Shown: positions 43,181 to 51,750 of the stretch, one piece after another
How the letters are laid out: each line of letters begins with the position of its first letter
How positions within the stretch are numbered: position 1 is the stretch's first letter
Source of the DNA: Gp6-AA40 sp963818645
GTDB taxonomy: Bacteria > Acidobacteriota > Vicinamibacteria > Vicinamibacterales > UBA2999
Reading direction: 5' to 3'
Assembly (NCBI GenBank): GCA_963818645.1
Contig: CAWFTF010000011.1
Coordinates: 91,423 to 155,422, forward strand
Length of the DNA: 64,000 nt
Translations under genes and position numbers: made by a program
Notes under the pieces: generated by a model
The model's database searches: none
The model's input: the letters and a program-made list of their open reading frames with translations, nothing else
What the model was told of the DNA's origin: nothing

Positions 43181-45652
43181 CTATGGTGCTGTGGCGGTCG
43201 AGACCGGCGCCTGATCGCGGGCGCGCGTCGTGCTCATCGTGAACGGCGTGCTTCGCGCGATGCCGACGATGAGCGACGACCATCGGTAGCCGCCAGGTGC
43301 CGCGTTCTTCGTGATCTGCCGAATCGCCGGAAGGTCGGTCGATTCGACGCTGCGTCCGAGCGCAAATCCCATCAGCTTCTGCGTGAACGTGCGCGCGAAG
43401 TCCTCCTGATGGCTCCCCATCAACTGGCGCAGGCCGGTCACGCCGTCGAATTTCGTGCCGTCCGGAAGCGCTGCAGACGCATCGACCGGGAGTGCATCGA
43501 CTGAGGTGCGCCACTTGCCCAGCGCGTCGAAGTTCTCGAGCGAGAAGCCGAGCGGATCCATGCGGACGTGGCACACCGCGCACGACGGGTTCTTGCGGTG
43601 CGCTTCCATCTGTTCGCGGATCGATTGCGGACGCTCTGTCGATCCTTCCTTGAGCGTCGGAACATCCGGCGGCGGCGGTGGTGGTGGCGCCCCGAGGACG
43701 TTGTCGAGCAGCCATCGCCCGCGCAGCACCGGCGACGTGCGATTCGGGTACGACGTCACGGTCAGGATGCTGCCTTGTCCGAGCAGTCCCCCGCGCCTGC
43801 CGTCGGCGAACGTCACGCGCCTGAAGTGGCTGCCATACACGTTCGGGATCTGGTAGTGACGCGCGAGCCGCTCGTTGACGTAGGTGTAGTTGGCCGTCAG
43901 AAGCTCGCCAACGCTGCGATCCTCTCGCAGTTGCGTCTGGACGAACAGCCGCGTCTCCTGACGAAACGCGTCGCGCAGGTTCTCGTCGAATTCCGGATAC
44001 GCGTCGACGTCGGGCACGACGCCGGCCAGCTTGTTGAGCGTCAGCCACTGGCTCACGAAGTTGTCGATCAGCGCCTCGGATCGCCGGTCGGCGAGCATCC
44101 GCTTCACCTGCTGCTCGAGAACGGCAGGCGTGCTGAGGGTTCCCCGCGTCGCCGCATCCAGCAGTTGATCGTCCGGAATGCTGCTCCACAGGAAGAACGA
44201 GAGCCGCGACGCCAGGTCGATGTCATTGAGCCGATACACCGAGCCAGGCAGCGAGTTCGCCGGCTCGCGCTCGATGCGGAACAGGAAGCTCGGTGACGCC
44301 AGCATCCGCCGCAGCGCACGCTGGATGCCGGCGTCGAATCCCTCTTCCGCCTGACCCGTGCGATAGAACGTGAGCAGCGTCTCGAGATCCTGTTCGGTTA
44401 CAGGACGTCGATAGGCGCGACGCGCGAGCCTGGACAGGATCGTCCGCGCACAGCGTTCATCGGCAGACGTTGCCGTCGCAGGACGACAGACGAACACCGC
44501 TTTGCGGCTTGGCGTGTCCGTCGCCGGCTTCGCGGAGTACGGGCCGGCGATGGTGACGATGTCCACGGAGGGGTTGCCGTAATACAGCTCGTTGGTCGTG
44601 CGCGCGAATCCGCGCTGCGGTGGCTGCAGGATGCCTTCGGGCTCCCAGTGCCGTTTGACGAACGACACGCCGACGTTGTGTTCACCCGCCGTCACCGGAA
44701 TGCTCACCGTCAGACCCTCGTCCGCGGTGTGCATGTAGACTTCCCAGCCCGGCTCGCCTTGCGTGTTGCCCGCGAAGCTCTCGGGCGCCGTCCGGCCTTT
44801 GCCTTCGCCGCCGATCGTGAAGCGCTTGATCAGCGAGCCATCCAGGCGGATGTCGATCTGGTGCGGCTCACCCATGCCGATCAGATACAGGTAGAGCTGA
44901 CGCTTCAGCAGCACCTTGATGCGGTACTCGCCATCGAGCGGGAAGTGATACGGAACGGAGATGCCGCCGCGCGATCCGAACGGCAGGTCGTCGCTGATGC
45001 GATCGTCCTGCGCCAGCGCCGTCGGAATCTTGAATGCGTTCTCGACGGTGCCGAGCGAGCGGTCGCCGACGGCGAGTCTGCTCACTGTGCCGGCCGCTGA
45101 GAGGTAGTTCTCCAGGAGTCGCGGCGAGACCGAGAGCACGCCCGCCACGTTGTCGAAGCCCTGCTGATCCGGTTCGTCGGCGGGCAGCAGCGATCGCCCA
45201 TCAACGTCGAGCGACAACAGATCGCGAACCGCGTTCACGTACTCTGTCCGGTTCAGGCGATGGACGATGACGCGACCGGGATCGGGATGGGCGGTGGCCG
45301 CGGCGTCAAGTGCGGCTTCCAGCGTCGAGGTCGCGCGTTCGTAGGTGTCGCGGTCGGGTCTGGGGAGTCCCGGCGGCGGCATCTCGCGCGTGCGCAGCTT
45401 GCGCGCGACGCGCTCCCACGTGTCGGCGTCGCGACCGACACTCGTCATGTCGAAGCCATCGAGCACGAGGCCGGCGGTTTTCAGTCGCTGGTTGTGGCAG
45501 GTGATGCAGTAGCGATCGAGAACCGGCCGGACTTCCGTCGTTGCAACTTCGGCCTGGGACAGCCGCGCCGCATGCGGGTGAGCGTGCCAATAACCGAGCG
45601 CGGCGATCAACGCCCCACAGCCAACCAACCACGCCGCCCTGGGTTTCAGCAT
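43181..45652 (-). CDS. DUF1592/DUF1588-type multidomain cytochrome protein, copy 1
   Basis: 823 residues; signal anchor, N-terminal heme motif RYCITCHNQRLKTAGLVLDGFD near 49-70, then DUF1587 (LNRTEYVNAVRDLLSLDVDG near 135), a carbohydrate-binding-like beta region (200-370), DUF1595/DUF1592 (ASRLSFFLWSSIPDDQLLD near 480), DUF1588 with a second heme motif CAVCHVRMDPLGFSLENFDALGKWR near 690, and DUF1585 at the end. Such proteins are abundant in Planctomycetes, Verrucomicrobia and Acidobacteriota. A periplasmic redox or polymer-degrading role is suspected but unproven. It heads an operon with DUF1552, ankyrin and amidohydrolase genes. Confidence 0.9.
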   Translation of the reverse strand: MLKPRAAWLVGCGALIAALGYWHAHPHAARLSQAEVATTEVRPVLDRYCITCHNQRLKTAGLVLDGFDMTSVGRDADTWERVARKLRTREMPPPGLPRPDRDTYERATSTLEAALDAAATAHPDPGRVIVHRLNRTEYVNAVRDLLSLDVDGRSLLPADEPDQQGFDNVAGVLSVSPRLLENYLSAAGTVSRLAVGDRSLGTVENAFKIPTALAQDDRISDDLPFGSRGGISVPYHFPLDGEYRIKVLLKRQLYLYLIGMGEPHQIDIRLDGSLIKRFTIGGEGKGRTAPESFAGNTQGEPGWEVYMHTADEGLTVSIPVTAGEHNVGVSFVKRHWEPEGILQPPQRGFARTTNELYYGNPSVDIVTIAGPYSAKPATDTPSRKAVFVCRPATATSADERCARTILSRLARRAYRRPVTEQDLETLLTFYRTGQAEEGFDAGIQRALRRMLASPSFLFRIEREPANSLPGSVYRLNDIDLASRLSFFLWSSIPDDQLLDAATRGTLSTPAVLEQQVKRMLADRRSEALIDNFVSQWLTLNKLAGVVPDVDAYPEFDENLRDAFRQETRLFVQTQLREDRSVGELLTANYTYVNERLARHYQIPNVYGSHFRRVTFADGRRGGLLGQGSILTVTSYPNRTSPVLRGRWLLDNVLGAPPPPPPPDVPTLKEGSTERPQSIREQMEAHRKNPSCAVCHVRMDPLGFSLENFDALGKWRTSVDALPVDASAALPDGTKFDGVTGLRQLMGSHQEDFARTFTQKLMGFALGRSVESTDLPAIRQITKNAAPGGYRWSSLIVGIARSTPFTMSTTRARDQAPVSTATAP

Positions 45653-45777
45653 CTCGGCTTTGACAACCCTGTCAGACTCCCAAAGTCTGAAGGAAAACGA
45701 GGGGAAGTCAAATACCGAGTTTTAGGTGCCGAGCCCCGGCTGGATTAGGATTAGCGCCGAATTTGGAGGTGCGCCTC

Positions 45778-46764
45778 GTGGTCAACGCCGCGTCCGTTTT
45801 TGCCTCCCTGCTGGTGGTGGCCTTTCTGGCGGTTACCGGCCACCGGATCGACGCATCACAGCAGGCACCCAAACCCGACTCACCTGAGGTTCAGCAGCTC
45901 CTCGAGGCGGCGAAGAAGAGCGCCGGCACCGAATGGGCCGAGGCGTTCGACTTCATCTGCGCGCTGAATGCCGGTCGCGCGAACAGTCCCACCGATCCGG
46001 TCATCGAGCCGACGAAGGTCTTCGATAACCTCTACGTGATCGGCCGCACGAGCACCGCGGTGTGGGCCGTCACGACCTCCGCGGGCATCGTCCTCATCGA
46101 TGCCGGCTACGGCGATCAGCTCGAGTCGGTGCTGTTGCCGGGGATGAAGACGCTCGGTCTCGATCCCGGGCAGGTGAAGTACGTGATCGTTGGCCACGGC
46201 CACGGCGATCACTTCGGAGGCGCCGCCTACTTCCAGCAGCGCGGCGCGCGGATCGTCCTGGCGGGCCCCGATTGGGATCTCGTTGAGACGCCGCCTCCCG
46301 CCGGGCGCGGTGCCGCGGCCGTTCAGCCACCGAAGCGCGACATCGTTGCGGTGGAAGGACAGGCGATCACGGTCGGCGATGTCTCGTTTACTCCAGTGAT
46401 GATTCCAGGCCACACTCCCGGCTCGATGGGCGTGATCTTCCCAGTGAAGGACGGGCGCACGACGCACATCGCCGGATTGTTCGGTGGAAGCATCCTGACC
46501 CCGGGCCGCATCTCCGATGAGGGCCTTCAGCAGTACATCAATTCCGTCGAGCACTGGGGCGACGTCACTCGACGGATGAAGGTCGAGGTCGAAATTCAGA
46601 ATCACCCGATGTATGACGGCTTTGTCGCCAAGCTCGAACGCTTGAAGCAGCGCAAGCCGGGCGATCCCAACCCGTTCCTGGTCGGCAGCGATTCGTATCA
46701 ACGATTCGTGAGCGTGATGGCAGGTTGCGAGAAGGTGCAGCTGGCCCGTCGCAAAGGAGCGTAG
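45778..46764 (+). CDS. Secreted metallo-beta-lactamase-fold hydrolase
   Basis: 328 residues. GTG 45778 is chosen because GGAGG (45765-45769) lies 8 bases upstream and a signal peptide (VVNAASVFASLLVVAFLAV) follows. VKYVIVGHGHGDHFGGAAYF is the HxHxDH zinc motif, IPGHTPGSMGVIF the next His ligand, and the C-terminal EIQNHPMYDG a further His. It resembles subclass B3-like enzymes and related lactonases. First gene of a plus-strand run; the Gfo/Idh oxidoreductase gene starts just after its stop. Confidence 0.87.
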   Translation: MVNAASVFASLLVVAFLAVTGHRIDASQQAPKPDSPEVQQLLEAAKKSAGTEWAEAFDFICALNAGRANSPTDPVIEPTKVFDNLYVIGRTSTAVWAVTTSAGIVLIDAGYGDQLESVLLPGMKTLGLDPGQVKYVIVGHGHGDHFGGAAYFQQRGARIVLAGPDWDLVETPPPAGRGAAAVQPPKRDIVAVEGQAITVGDVSFTPVMIPGHTPGSMGVIFPVKDGRTTHIAGLFGGSILTPGRISDEGLQQYINSVEHWGDVTRRMKVEVEIQNHPMYDGFVAKLERLKQRKPGDPNPFLVGSDSYQRFVSVMAGCEKVQLARRKGA

Positions 46765-46765
46765 G

Positions 46766-47893
46766 ATGACGCGCCGCGGGTTTCTTCGACACACCGGAAG
46801 GCTCGCGGCAAGCGGGCTGACGGCGGCGGCGATTGCGGATCGACTCGCGAAGGACACCACGGCACAGAACGTTCGCAAGACTGCCGGACGACGCCCGCAG
46901 CGCGTGGCGGTGATCGGCGTCGATCACTATCACGCGACATCCACACCGAACTACCTGCGCATCCTGCAGAACGAGAAGGTGGACATCCTCGGTGTCCACG
47001 CGCCAGACGACGCGATCGCGGCGAAGTGGGCGGGCGAGTACAACAGCACGCCCTACACCGACTACCGCGTGATGATCGAGAAGACGAAGCCCGAGTTCGT
47101 CGTCGCGCTCGGCAAGCATGTCGCGATGCCGGCAGAGTTCCGGTTCCTCGTGGATACCGGTATCCCGTTCCTCATGGAGAAGCCATGGGGCATCGACGAC
47201 AAGACGGTGAACGAACTCGCGGATCTCGCCGAGTCGAAGCACGCGTGGGCCGCGGTGCCGATGCCGTTTCGCTACAGCCTGTTTGCGGAGACGGCCGTCG
47301 AGATGCGTCAGCGGAACGAGCTCGGGACGATCTCGCACATGCTCTTCCGCTTCAACCAGCCTGGTGTTCAACGGTACGTCGATCTGGGAAGCCCATGGAT
47401 GCTGTCGAAGGCGGACGCCGGCGGCGGCGCCCTCGTCAACCTCGGTATTCACGGAATCGATCTGTTCCGCTACATCACGTCCGAGGAACCGCAGGTCGTG
47501 TCCGCCGTGACGAGCCACGCGGTGCACAAACGCGAGGTGGAAGACTACGCTCACGTCACGCTGCGGACTCCGAGCGGCATCGTGTTCCTCAACGAAGCGA
47601 GCTACACGTACCCGGGAACCGGGGGAGACCAGGAGCGAAAGCTGTCGGCGCAGAAGATGTTCCTGCGCGCGACAACCAGCGGCGGCGAGGGTGTGCAGAT
47701 CGTTGGCCCCGGTCGCGATGAAACACGCCGCGCGCCCGAGGGGTATCTGAGTGGCTGGCCGAGAGTGGTGCACGAGTGTCTCGAGCGAATCGGACGTGGC
47801 GAGCCGCCGCCGGCGTCGGCTCGCGACTGCGCTCGTGCGGTGTCGTTGATCTTCGATGCGTATCGAATGGCGGGTGAGGTTGCCCGTTCGTAG
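46766..47893 (+). CDS. Gfo/Idh/MocA family oxidoreductase, Tat-exported
   Basis: 375 residues. N-terminal MTRRGFLRHTGRLAASGL is a twin-arginine signal. The Rossmann start RVAVIGVDHYHATSTPNYLR is atypical in lacking a full GxGxxG. IPFLMEKPWGID carries the EKP motif with the catalytic Lys, and GGGALVNLGIHGIDLFRYI the distal His/Asp pair. It would use tightly bound NAD(P) to oxidise or rearrange a sugar derivative in the periplasm. It follows the MBL hydrolase gene by 1 bp and precedes a DUF4440-like gene. Confidence 0.87.
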   Translation: MTRRGFLRHTGRLAASGLTAAAIADRLAKDTTAQNVRKTAGRRPQRVAVIGVDHYHATSTPNYLRILQNEKVDILGVHAPDDAIAAKWAGEYNSTPYTDYRVMIEKTKPEFVVALGKHVAMPAEFRFLVDTGIPFLMEKPWGIDDKTVNELADLAESKHAWAAVPMPFRYSLFAETAVEMRQRNELGTISHMLFRFNQPGVQRYVDLGSPWMLSKADAGGGALVNLGIHGIDLFRYITSEEPQVVSAVTSHAVHKREVEDYAHVTLRTPSGIVFLNEASYTYPGTGGDQERKLSAQKMFLRATTSGGEGVQIVGPGRDETRRAPEGYLSGWPRVVHECLERIGRGEPPPASARDCARAVSLIFDAYRMAGEVARS

Positions 47894-47905
47894 CAGGAGG
47901 CAGCA

Positions 47906-48487
47906 ATGATGCGCGCGCTTCTTACCTCAGTTGTTCTCGTCAGCGTGCTCGCCGTCGGCGGCCTGCTGGCGCAGTCGGCCGGTGATACGTTGTGGCGGCC
48001 GAAGACCGGTCCGGCTCCGAGCCTCGTTCCGCCAGGCACGCCTGCACCCGGCAGTGCCGAGTCGGCCGCGATTGCCGAAGTGATCGCCTTCGAGAAGGCG
48101 ACTGAGGCAGCCGTGGTGCGAGGCGACACGGCCTATCTCGAGCGCGCACTGGCTCCGACGTTTCTCTTCACGCACGGCGATGGCTGGGTGGACGGCGGCG
48201 CGCCGCTCAAGATCGATACGAAGGCGAGCTGGATCGAGTACGTGAAGAGAAAGCCGTCGCCCTACATCTATCGCGAGCTCGATCATCAGCAGGTGGAGCT
48301 GCACGGCGATGTGGCGATCACGCTGGGGCGCTACTTCTATCTTCCGCAGTCGAACAACGGCAACGCGGCGCACATGCACGTCTGGTTCGAGCGCGTGTAT
48401 GCGAAGCGGAACGGTCAGTGGCAGCAGCTCTCGCATCGCACGGTGAAGGGACCGCTGCGCGATGATGCGGCGAGAAGCACTCAGTAG
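47906..48487 (+). CDS. Secreted SnoaL/DUF4440-like protein
   Basis: 193 residues; signal peptide ending LLAQS, a Pro-rich linker, then an NTF2-like fold: VIAFEKATEAAVVRGDTAYLERALAPTFLFTHGDGWVDGG and HMHVWFERVYAKRNGQWQQLSHRTVKG. Such proteins are small cone-shaped binding domains, sometimes isomerases. It lies in a tight run with the upstream oxidoreductase (12 bp) and the downstream cyclase-family gene (17 bp). Confidence 0.78.
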   Translation: MMRALLTSVVLVSVLAVGGLLAQSAGDTLWRPKTGPAPSLVPPGTPAPGSAESAAIAEVIAFEKATEAAVVRGDTAYLERALAPTFLFTHGDGWVDGGAPLKIDTKASWIEYVKRKPSPYIYRELDHQQVELHGDVAITLGRYFYLPQSNNGNAAHMHVWFERVYAKRNGQWQQLSHRTVKGPLRDDAARSTQ

Positions 48488-48504
48488 ACTGCCTGGAGAA
48501 TCTC

Positions 48505-49452
48505 ATGCGTATCGTCTCGCTGTTCGTGCTCGCGCTGTCCTTGTTTGCCAGTCAGGCAGCCGCGCAGTCGTGGACGCCTCCCGCCGACGATCAGCGCTGT
48601 CCCTCGAAGTGGGGCGCCACAGACGAGCGGGGCGCGGGGAACCACATGAAGCCGGAGACCGTCCTGCGCGCCGCACGTCTGATCAAGACCGGTGAAGTCT
48701 TCGAGCTCGGGCGCGTGCTGTCCGAATCGATGCCAATGCCAGCAGGCCGGCGATTCGAGATTCTCACCAAGCGCACGAGGAACGATCCCGGCACCAACCA
48801 TCGCGGCTCGAACGAGGAACTCGTCGTGGCCGAGATCGGTCAGGTCGGCACGCAGTTCGACACCTTCAGCCACCAGATGATCGGCTCGAGCATGTACAAC
48901 TGCCTGAAGCTCGAAGACATCGCGAGCCGTACGGGCTTCACGAAGCTTGGTGTGCAGCAGGTTGGCGCGCTCGTCACGCGCGGAGTCCTGATCGACGTCG
49001 CCGCGCTGAAACGTACGCCGGTGCTCGCCGAGAACTACGAGATCACGCCACAGGATCTGCAGCAGGCGCTCGCCGAGCAGAAGCTCACCCTGCAGCCCGG
49101 CGACGCGGTGCTCATTCACACGGGATGGGGCACGCTCTGGGGGAAAGACAACGCGCGCTATCAGCGCGTGAGTCCCGGCATCGGCACGGCTGCTGCCGAG
49201 TGGCTCGCGAAGCAGGACCCGATGCTCGTCGGCTCGGATAACACCGCCGTCGAGATCTCGCCGAATCCCAACCCGCAACTTGCCGGCCCGGTGCATCAGA
49301 TCATGCTGGTGGTCAACGGCATACACCTGCTCGAGAACCTTCGGCTCGACGAGCTCGCGGCGCGGCGTGCGCACGAGTTCGCGCTCATCGTCGAGCCGCT
49401 CAAGATTCAGGGCGGCACCGGATCGACCGTGGCGCCAATTGCGATCAGGTGA
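48505..49452 (+). CDS. Cyclase family protein (kynurenine formamidase-like), secreted
   Basis: 315 residues; signal peptide ending SQAAAQ. The metal motif region reads GQVGTQFDTFSHQMIG, a variant of the HxGTHxDxPxH signature. GVLIDVAALK and AVLIHTGWGTLWG with YQRVSPGIGTAAAEWLAKQDPMLVGSDNTAVE are typical of the family. Known members hydrolyse N-formylkynurenine or cyclic amides or esters. The variant first motif leaves the metal ligands uncertain. Confidence 0.85.
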   Translation: MRIVSLFVLALSLFASQAAAQSWTPPADDQRCPSKWGATDERGAGNHMKPETVLRAARLIKTGEVFELGRVLSESMPMPAGRRFEILTKRTRNDPGTNHRGSNEELVVAEIGQVGTQFDTFSHQMIGSSMYNCLKLEDIASRTGFTKLGVQQVGALVTRGVLIDVAALKRTPVLAENYEITPQDLQQALAEQKLTLQPGDAVLIHTGWGTLWGKDNARYQRVSPGIGTAAAEWLAKQDPMLVGSDNTAVEISPNPNPQLAGPVHQIMLVVNGIHLLENLRLDELAARRAHEFALIVEPLKIQGGTGSTVAPIAIR

Positions 49453-49493
49453 GCGCGGCACGTGCGGGCCGGTGGGCCGGTCTGGAGAATTGA

Positions 49494-49928
49494 ATGCGAA
49501 TGCTCTTCGCGATCTCGTTGTGTGCTCTCACAGTGACGACTGCGGCCTCGGCGCAGAATGGCTCGGGCGCCGCGCGCGCCGAGGCTGCGGTCCGTACGGT
49601 TGTCGCCAGCTACGTCGACGCCCGCGAGAAGCAGGACGCGGCCGCCATCGGGGCGCTGTTTACTGACGATGCCGATCAATTCAATTCGTCGGGTGAATGG
49701 CGCCGAGGTCGAGAGGCGATCGTCAAGGGCACGTTGCAGTCGTCGCAGCGAAACGCCGGTGCGAGGAACATCACGCTCAAGGCAGTGCGATTTCCGGCGC
49801 CCGGCCTCGCGATCGCTGATGGCGAGTACGGAATCGGTGAACAGCGCCTCTGGACGACGCTTGTGTTGACACGTCAGGGTGAGACTTGGAAAATCGCCGC
49901 AATCCGCAACATGGCGCCACGAAAATGA
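49494..49928 (+). CDS. Secreted SgcJ/SnoaL-like (NTF2-fold) protein
   Basis: 144 residues with signal peptide ending ASAQN, then VRTVVASYVDAREKQDAAAIGALFTDDADQFNSSGEWRRGREAIVKG, the SgcJ/EcaC-type pattern, and LVLTRQGETWKIAAIRNM at the end. It is a small alpha+beta cone of unknown ligand. Its stop overlaps the start of the next gene (ATGA), so both are probably translated together. Confidence 0.82.
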   Translation: MRMLFAISLCALTVTTAASAQNGSGAARAEAAVRTVVASYVDAREKQDAAAIGALFTDDADQFNSSGEWRRGREAIVKGTLQSSQRNAGARNITLKAVRFPAPGLAIADGEYGIGEQRLWTTLVLTRQGETWKIAAIRNMAPRK

Positions 49929-51042
49929 GAATCGTATCGATCCTGCGGTGTGTAGTCGTGGCCTGCATTGTCGCAGGCGTGTCGACAGTGACTGCGCAAG
50001 GTCCGGCGCTCGCACCACCGCGGCCGTTCCGCAGTTGCAAGTGGACCCGTTCTGGCCGAAGCCACTGCCGAATAACTGGATTCTCGGCCAGGTGTCGGGC
50101 GTTGCGGTGGACAAGCGCGGACACGTCTGGATCATTCAGCGCCCGCGCTCGCTGAGCGATCGCGAGCTCGGCGCGCAACAGAAGCCGGCCTGGAGCAAGT
50201 GCTGCGTCGCGGCGCCACCGGTCATCGTCTTCGATCAATCCGGCAACGTGGTTCGCGCGTGGGGCGGACCAGGCACGGGTTACGAGTGGCCCGAGAGCGA
50301 GCACGGTGTTTTCGTGGACGACACCGACTCGGTGTGGATCGCCGGCAACGGCAACAAAGACTCGCAGATCCTGAAGTTCACGCTCGAGGGCAAGTTCGTG
50401 ATGCAGATCGGGCGAAGCGGACAGTCGAAGGGGAGCAACGACACGGCGAACCTCGGAAGTCCTGCAGATATCAACGTCGATATCGCCGCTCACGAGGTGT
50501 ACGTCGCGGACGGCTACCGCAACCGTCGCGTGATTGTGTTCGACTCAGAGACCGGCACCTACAAGCGGCACTGGGGAGCGTACGGAAAACCACCGAGCGA
50601 TGCGGCGACGCCCCCGTACGATCCAGCCAAGCCGCCCTCCACGCAGTTCGGTCAGCCGGTGCACTGCGTGCGGCTGGCCAAGGATGGATTGCTCTACGTC
50701 TGCGATCGCACCAACGATCGCTTTCAGATCTTCCGCAAAGACGGCACGTTCGTCTCGGAAGCCTTCTTCGAGAAGGACACGCGCCTCAACGGCTCGGTCT
50801 CGGAGTTGGCGTTTTCACCCGATCGCGAGCAGTCGCTGATCTATATGGTCGATGGTGTGAACAACGAGATGCGCATCGTCGATCGAGCGACCAGCGCAGT
50901 GGTCGGTCGCGTCGGACGTCCCGGTCGATTCGCCGGTCAGTTCCACGTCGTCCACAACGTTGCCGTGGACGCGCAAGGCAACGTATACACGACCGAGGTG
51001 AATACCGGGCAGCGAGTACAGAAGTTCCGCCGCCTCGATTAG
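49925..51042 (+). CDS. Secreted NHL beta-propeller protein, frameshifted after the signal peptide
   Basis: The signal peptide MRIVSILRCVVVACIVAG (ATG 49925) is in one frame and the mature protein (from AAVPQLQVDPFWPKPLPNNWILGQVSGVAVDKRGHVWIIQRP) in the next; one base is missing near 50018. The remaining 330 residues are intact NHL blades (HGVFVDDTDSVWIAGNG, QILKFTLEGKFVMQIG, VYVADGYRNRRVIVFDSETG, NVAVDAQGNVYTTEVNTGQRVQKF). The PFWPKPLPNNW start is typical of a large family in Acidobacteriota. Possible ligand-binding or lyase role. Confidence 0.82.
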
Positions 51043-51070
51043 ATTTCGCGCGGGAGTGAGTCTGAGGTCA

Positions 51071-51103
51071 CCCGAAGGCGAGTTTTCCAAGACTCGCCTC
51101 GGG
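51071..51103. terminator. Hairpin between convergent genes
   Basis: CCCGAAGGCGAGT and ACTCGCCTCGGG arms with a TTTTCCAAG loop region, 28 bp after the NHL stop and 12 bp before the end of the opposing gene. Confidence 0.55.
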
Positions 51104-51115
51104 AGATCGATTCCG

Positions 51116-51565
51116 CTAGACGGTGACGCGAGAGCGCGGACGCGAGTCGCGCTTGGCCGGCTTGGCTGGCTTGCGCGTGCCCTCTGGCATCTTCGTCAGC
51201 GTCTCTTTGAAGATTGCGCCTTCGGCGCCGCCCGCCGTCCACTGTCCATCCAGTCGCCCGTTCTCGCCGATCGAGTAGACGACCACCGATGGCGTTCCGC
51301 CGAAGTAGCTGACGGAGAGCATGCCTCCTGCGAAGATGCCGACGCCGACGACCTGACTGTCGTCCTGCATCGTCCACCTCACGAGGTAGGTTTCTTTCAT
51401 CTTGACGATATCGACGATCCCTTCGTAGGTCCCGCCGTCAGGATTGGTTCCCTCGCACGCGTACGTGCCAACGAGATCGCTCCCCGCACTCGTGGGTTCG
51501 GGAGCAGCGCACACCTGACCGACGACGCCGAAGATGACAAGACACGAGAGGACAGCTCTTACCAT
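51116..51565 (-). CDS. Secreted hypothetical protein
   Basis: 149 residues: signal peptide (MVRAVLSCLVIFGVVGQVCA), then a beta-rich domain LVGTYACEGTNPDGGTYEGIVDIVKMKETYLVRWTMQDDSQVVGVGIFAGGMLSVSYFGG and a basic C-terminal tail rich in Lys, Arg and Pro. The GTYxCEGxNPDGxxYxG pattern suggests a small ligand-binding barrel, but no named family can be assigned. It stands alone between two hairpins. Confidence 0.7.
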   Translation of the reverse strand: MVRAVLSCLVIFGVVGQVCAAPEPTSAGSDLVGTYACEGTNPDGGTYEGIVDIVKMKETYLVRWTMQDDSQVVGVGIFAGGMLSVSYFGGTPSVVVYSIGENGRLDGQWTAGGAEGAIFKETLTKMPEGTRKPAKPAKRDSRPRSRVTV

Positions 51566-51631
51566 TGCAACTCCGTGAATTTCAGCGCAGGTGACCGGTT
51601 GAGCGTTGTTACGCTTTTGACGCGAGCAGCA

Positions 51632-51670
51632 AGAGCCACGCCATGACTTCGTCGGTCATGGCGTGGCTCT
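51632..51670. terminator. Perfect 16-bp stem-loop
   Basis: AGAGCCACGCCATGAC, loop TTCGTCG, then the exact complement GTCATGGCGTGGCTCT. It lies downstream of the PQQ gene and upstream of the hypothetical gene (both minus strand). No U-run follows on either side. It could be a terminator, a processing site or a small structured RNA. Confidence 0.5.
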
Positions 51671-51750
51671 CGGTGCAGGCCGCGAGATCAATTCTACTGA
51701 AAGATGACGGTATATCGACTCCTGTCCGGGACAACGACTCGGATTCGTCC

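Noticed and set aside
41811..44189. Apparent 792-residue protein on the minus strand
   Set aside because: Only the part from ATG 43169 is DUF1552. The upstream extension is an out-of-frame reading of the DUF1592 gene, which simply lacks stops.
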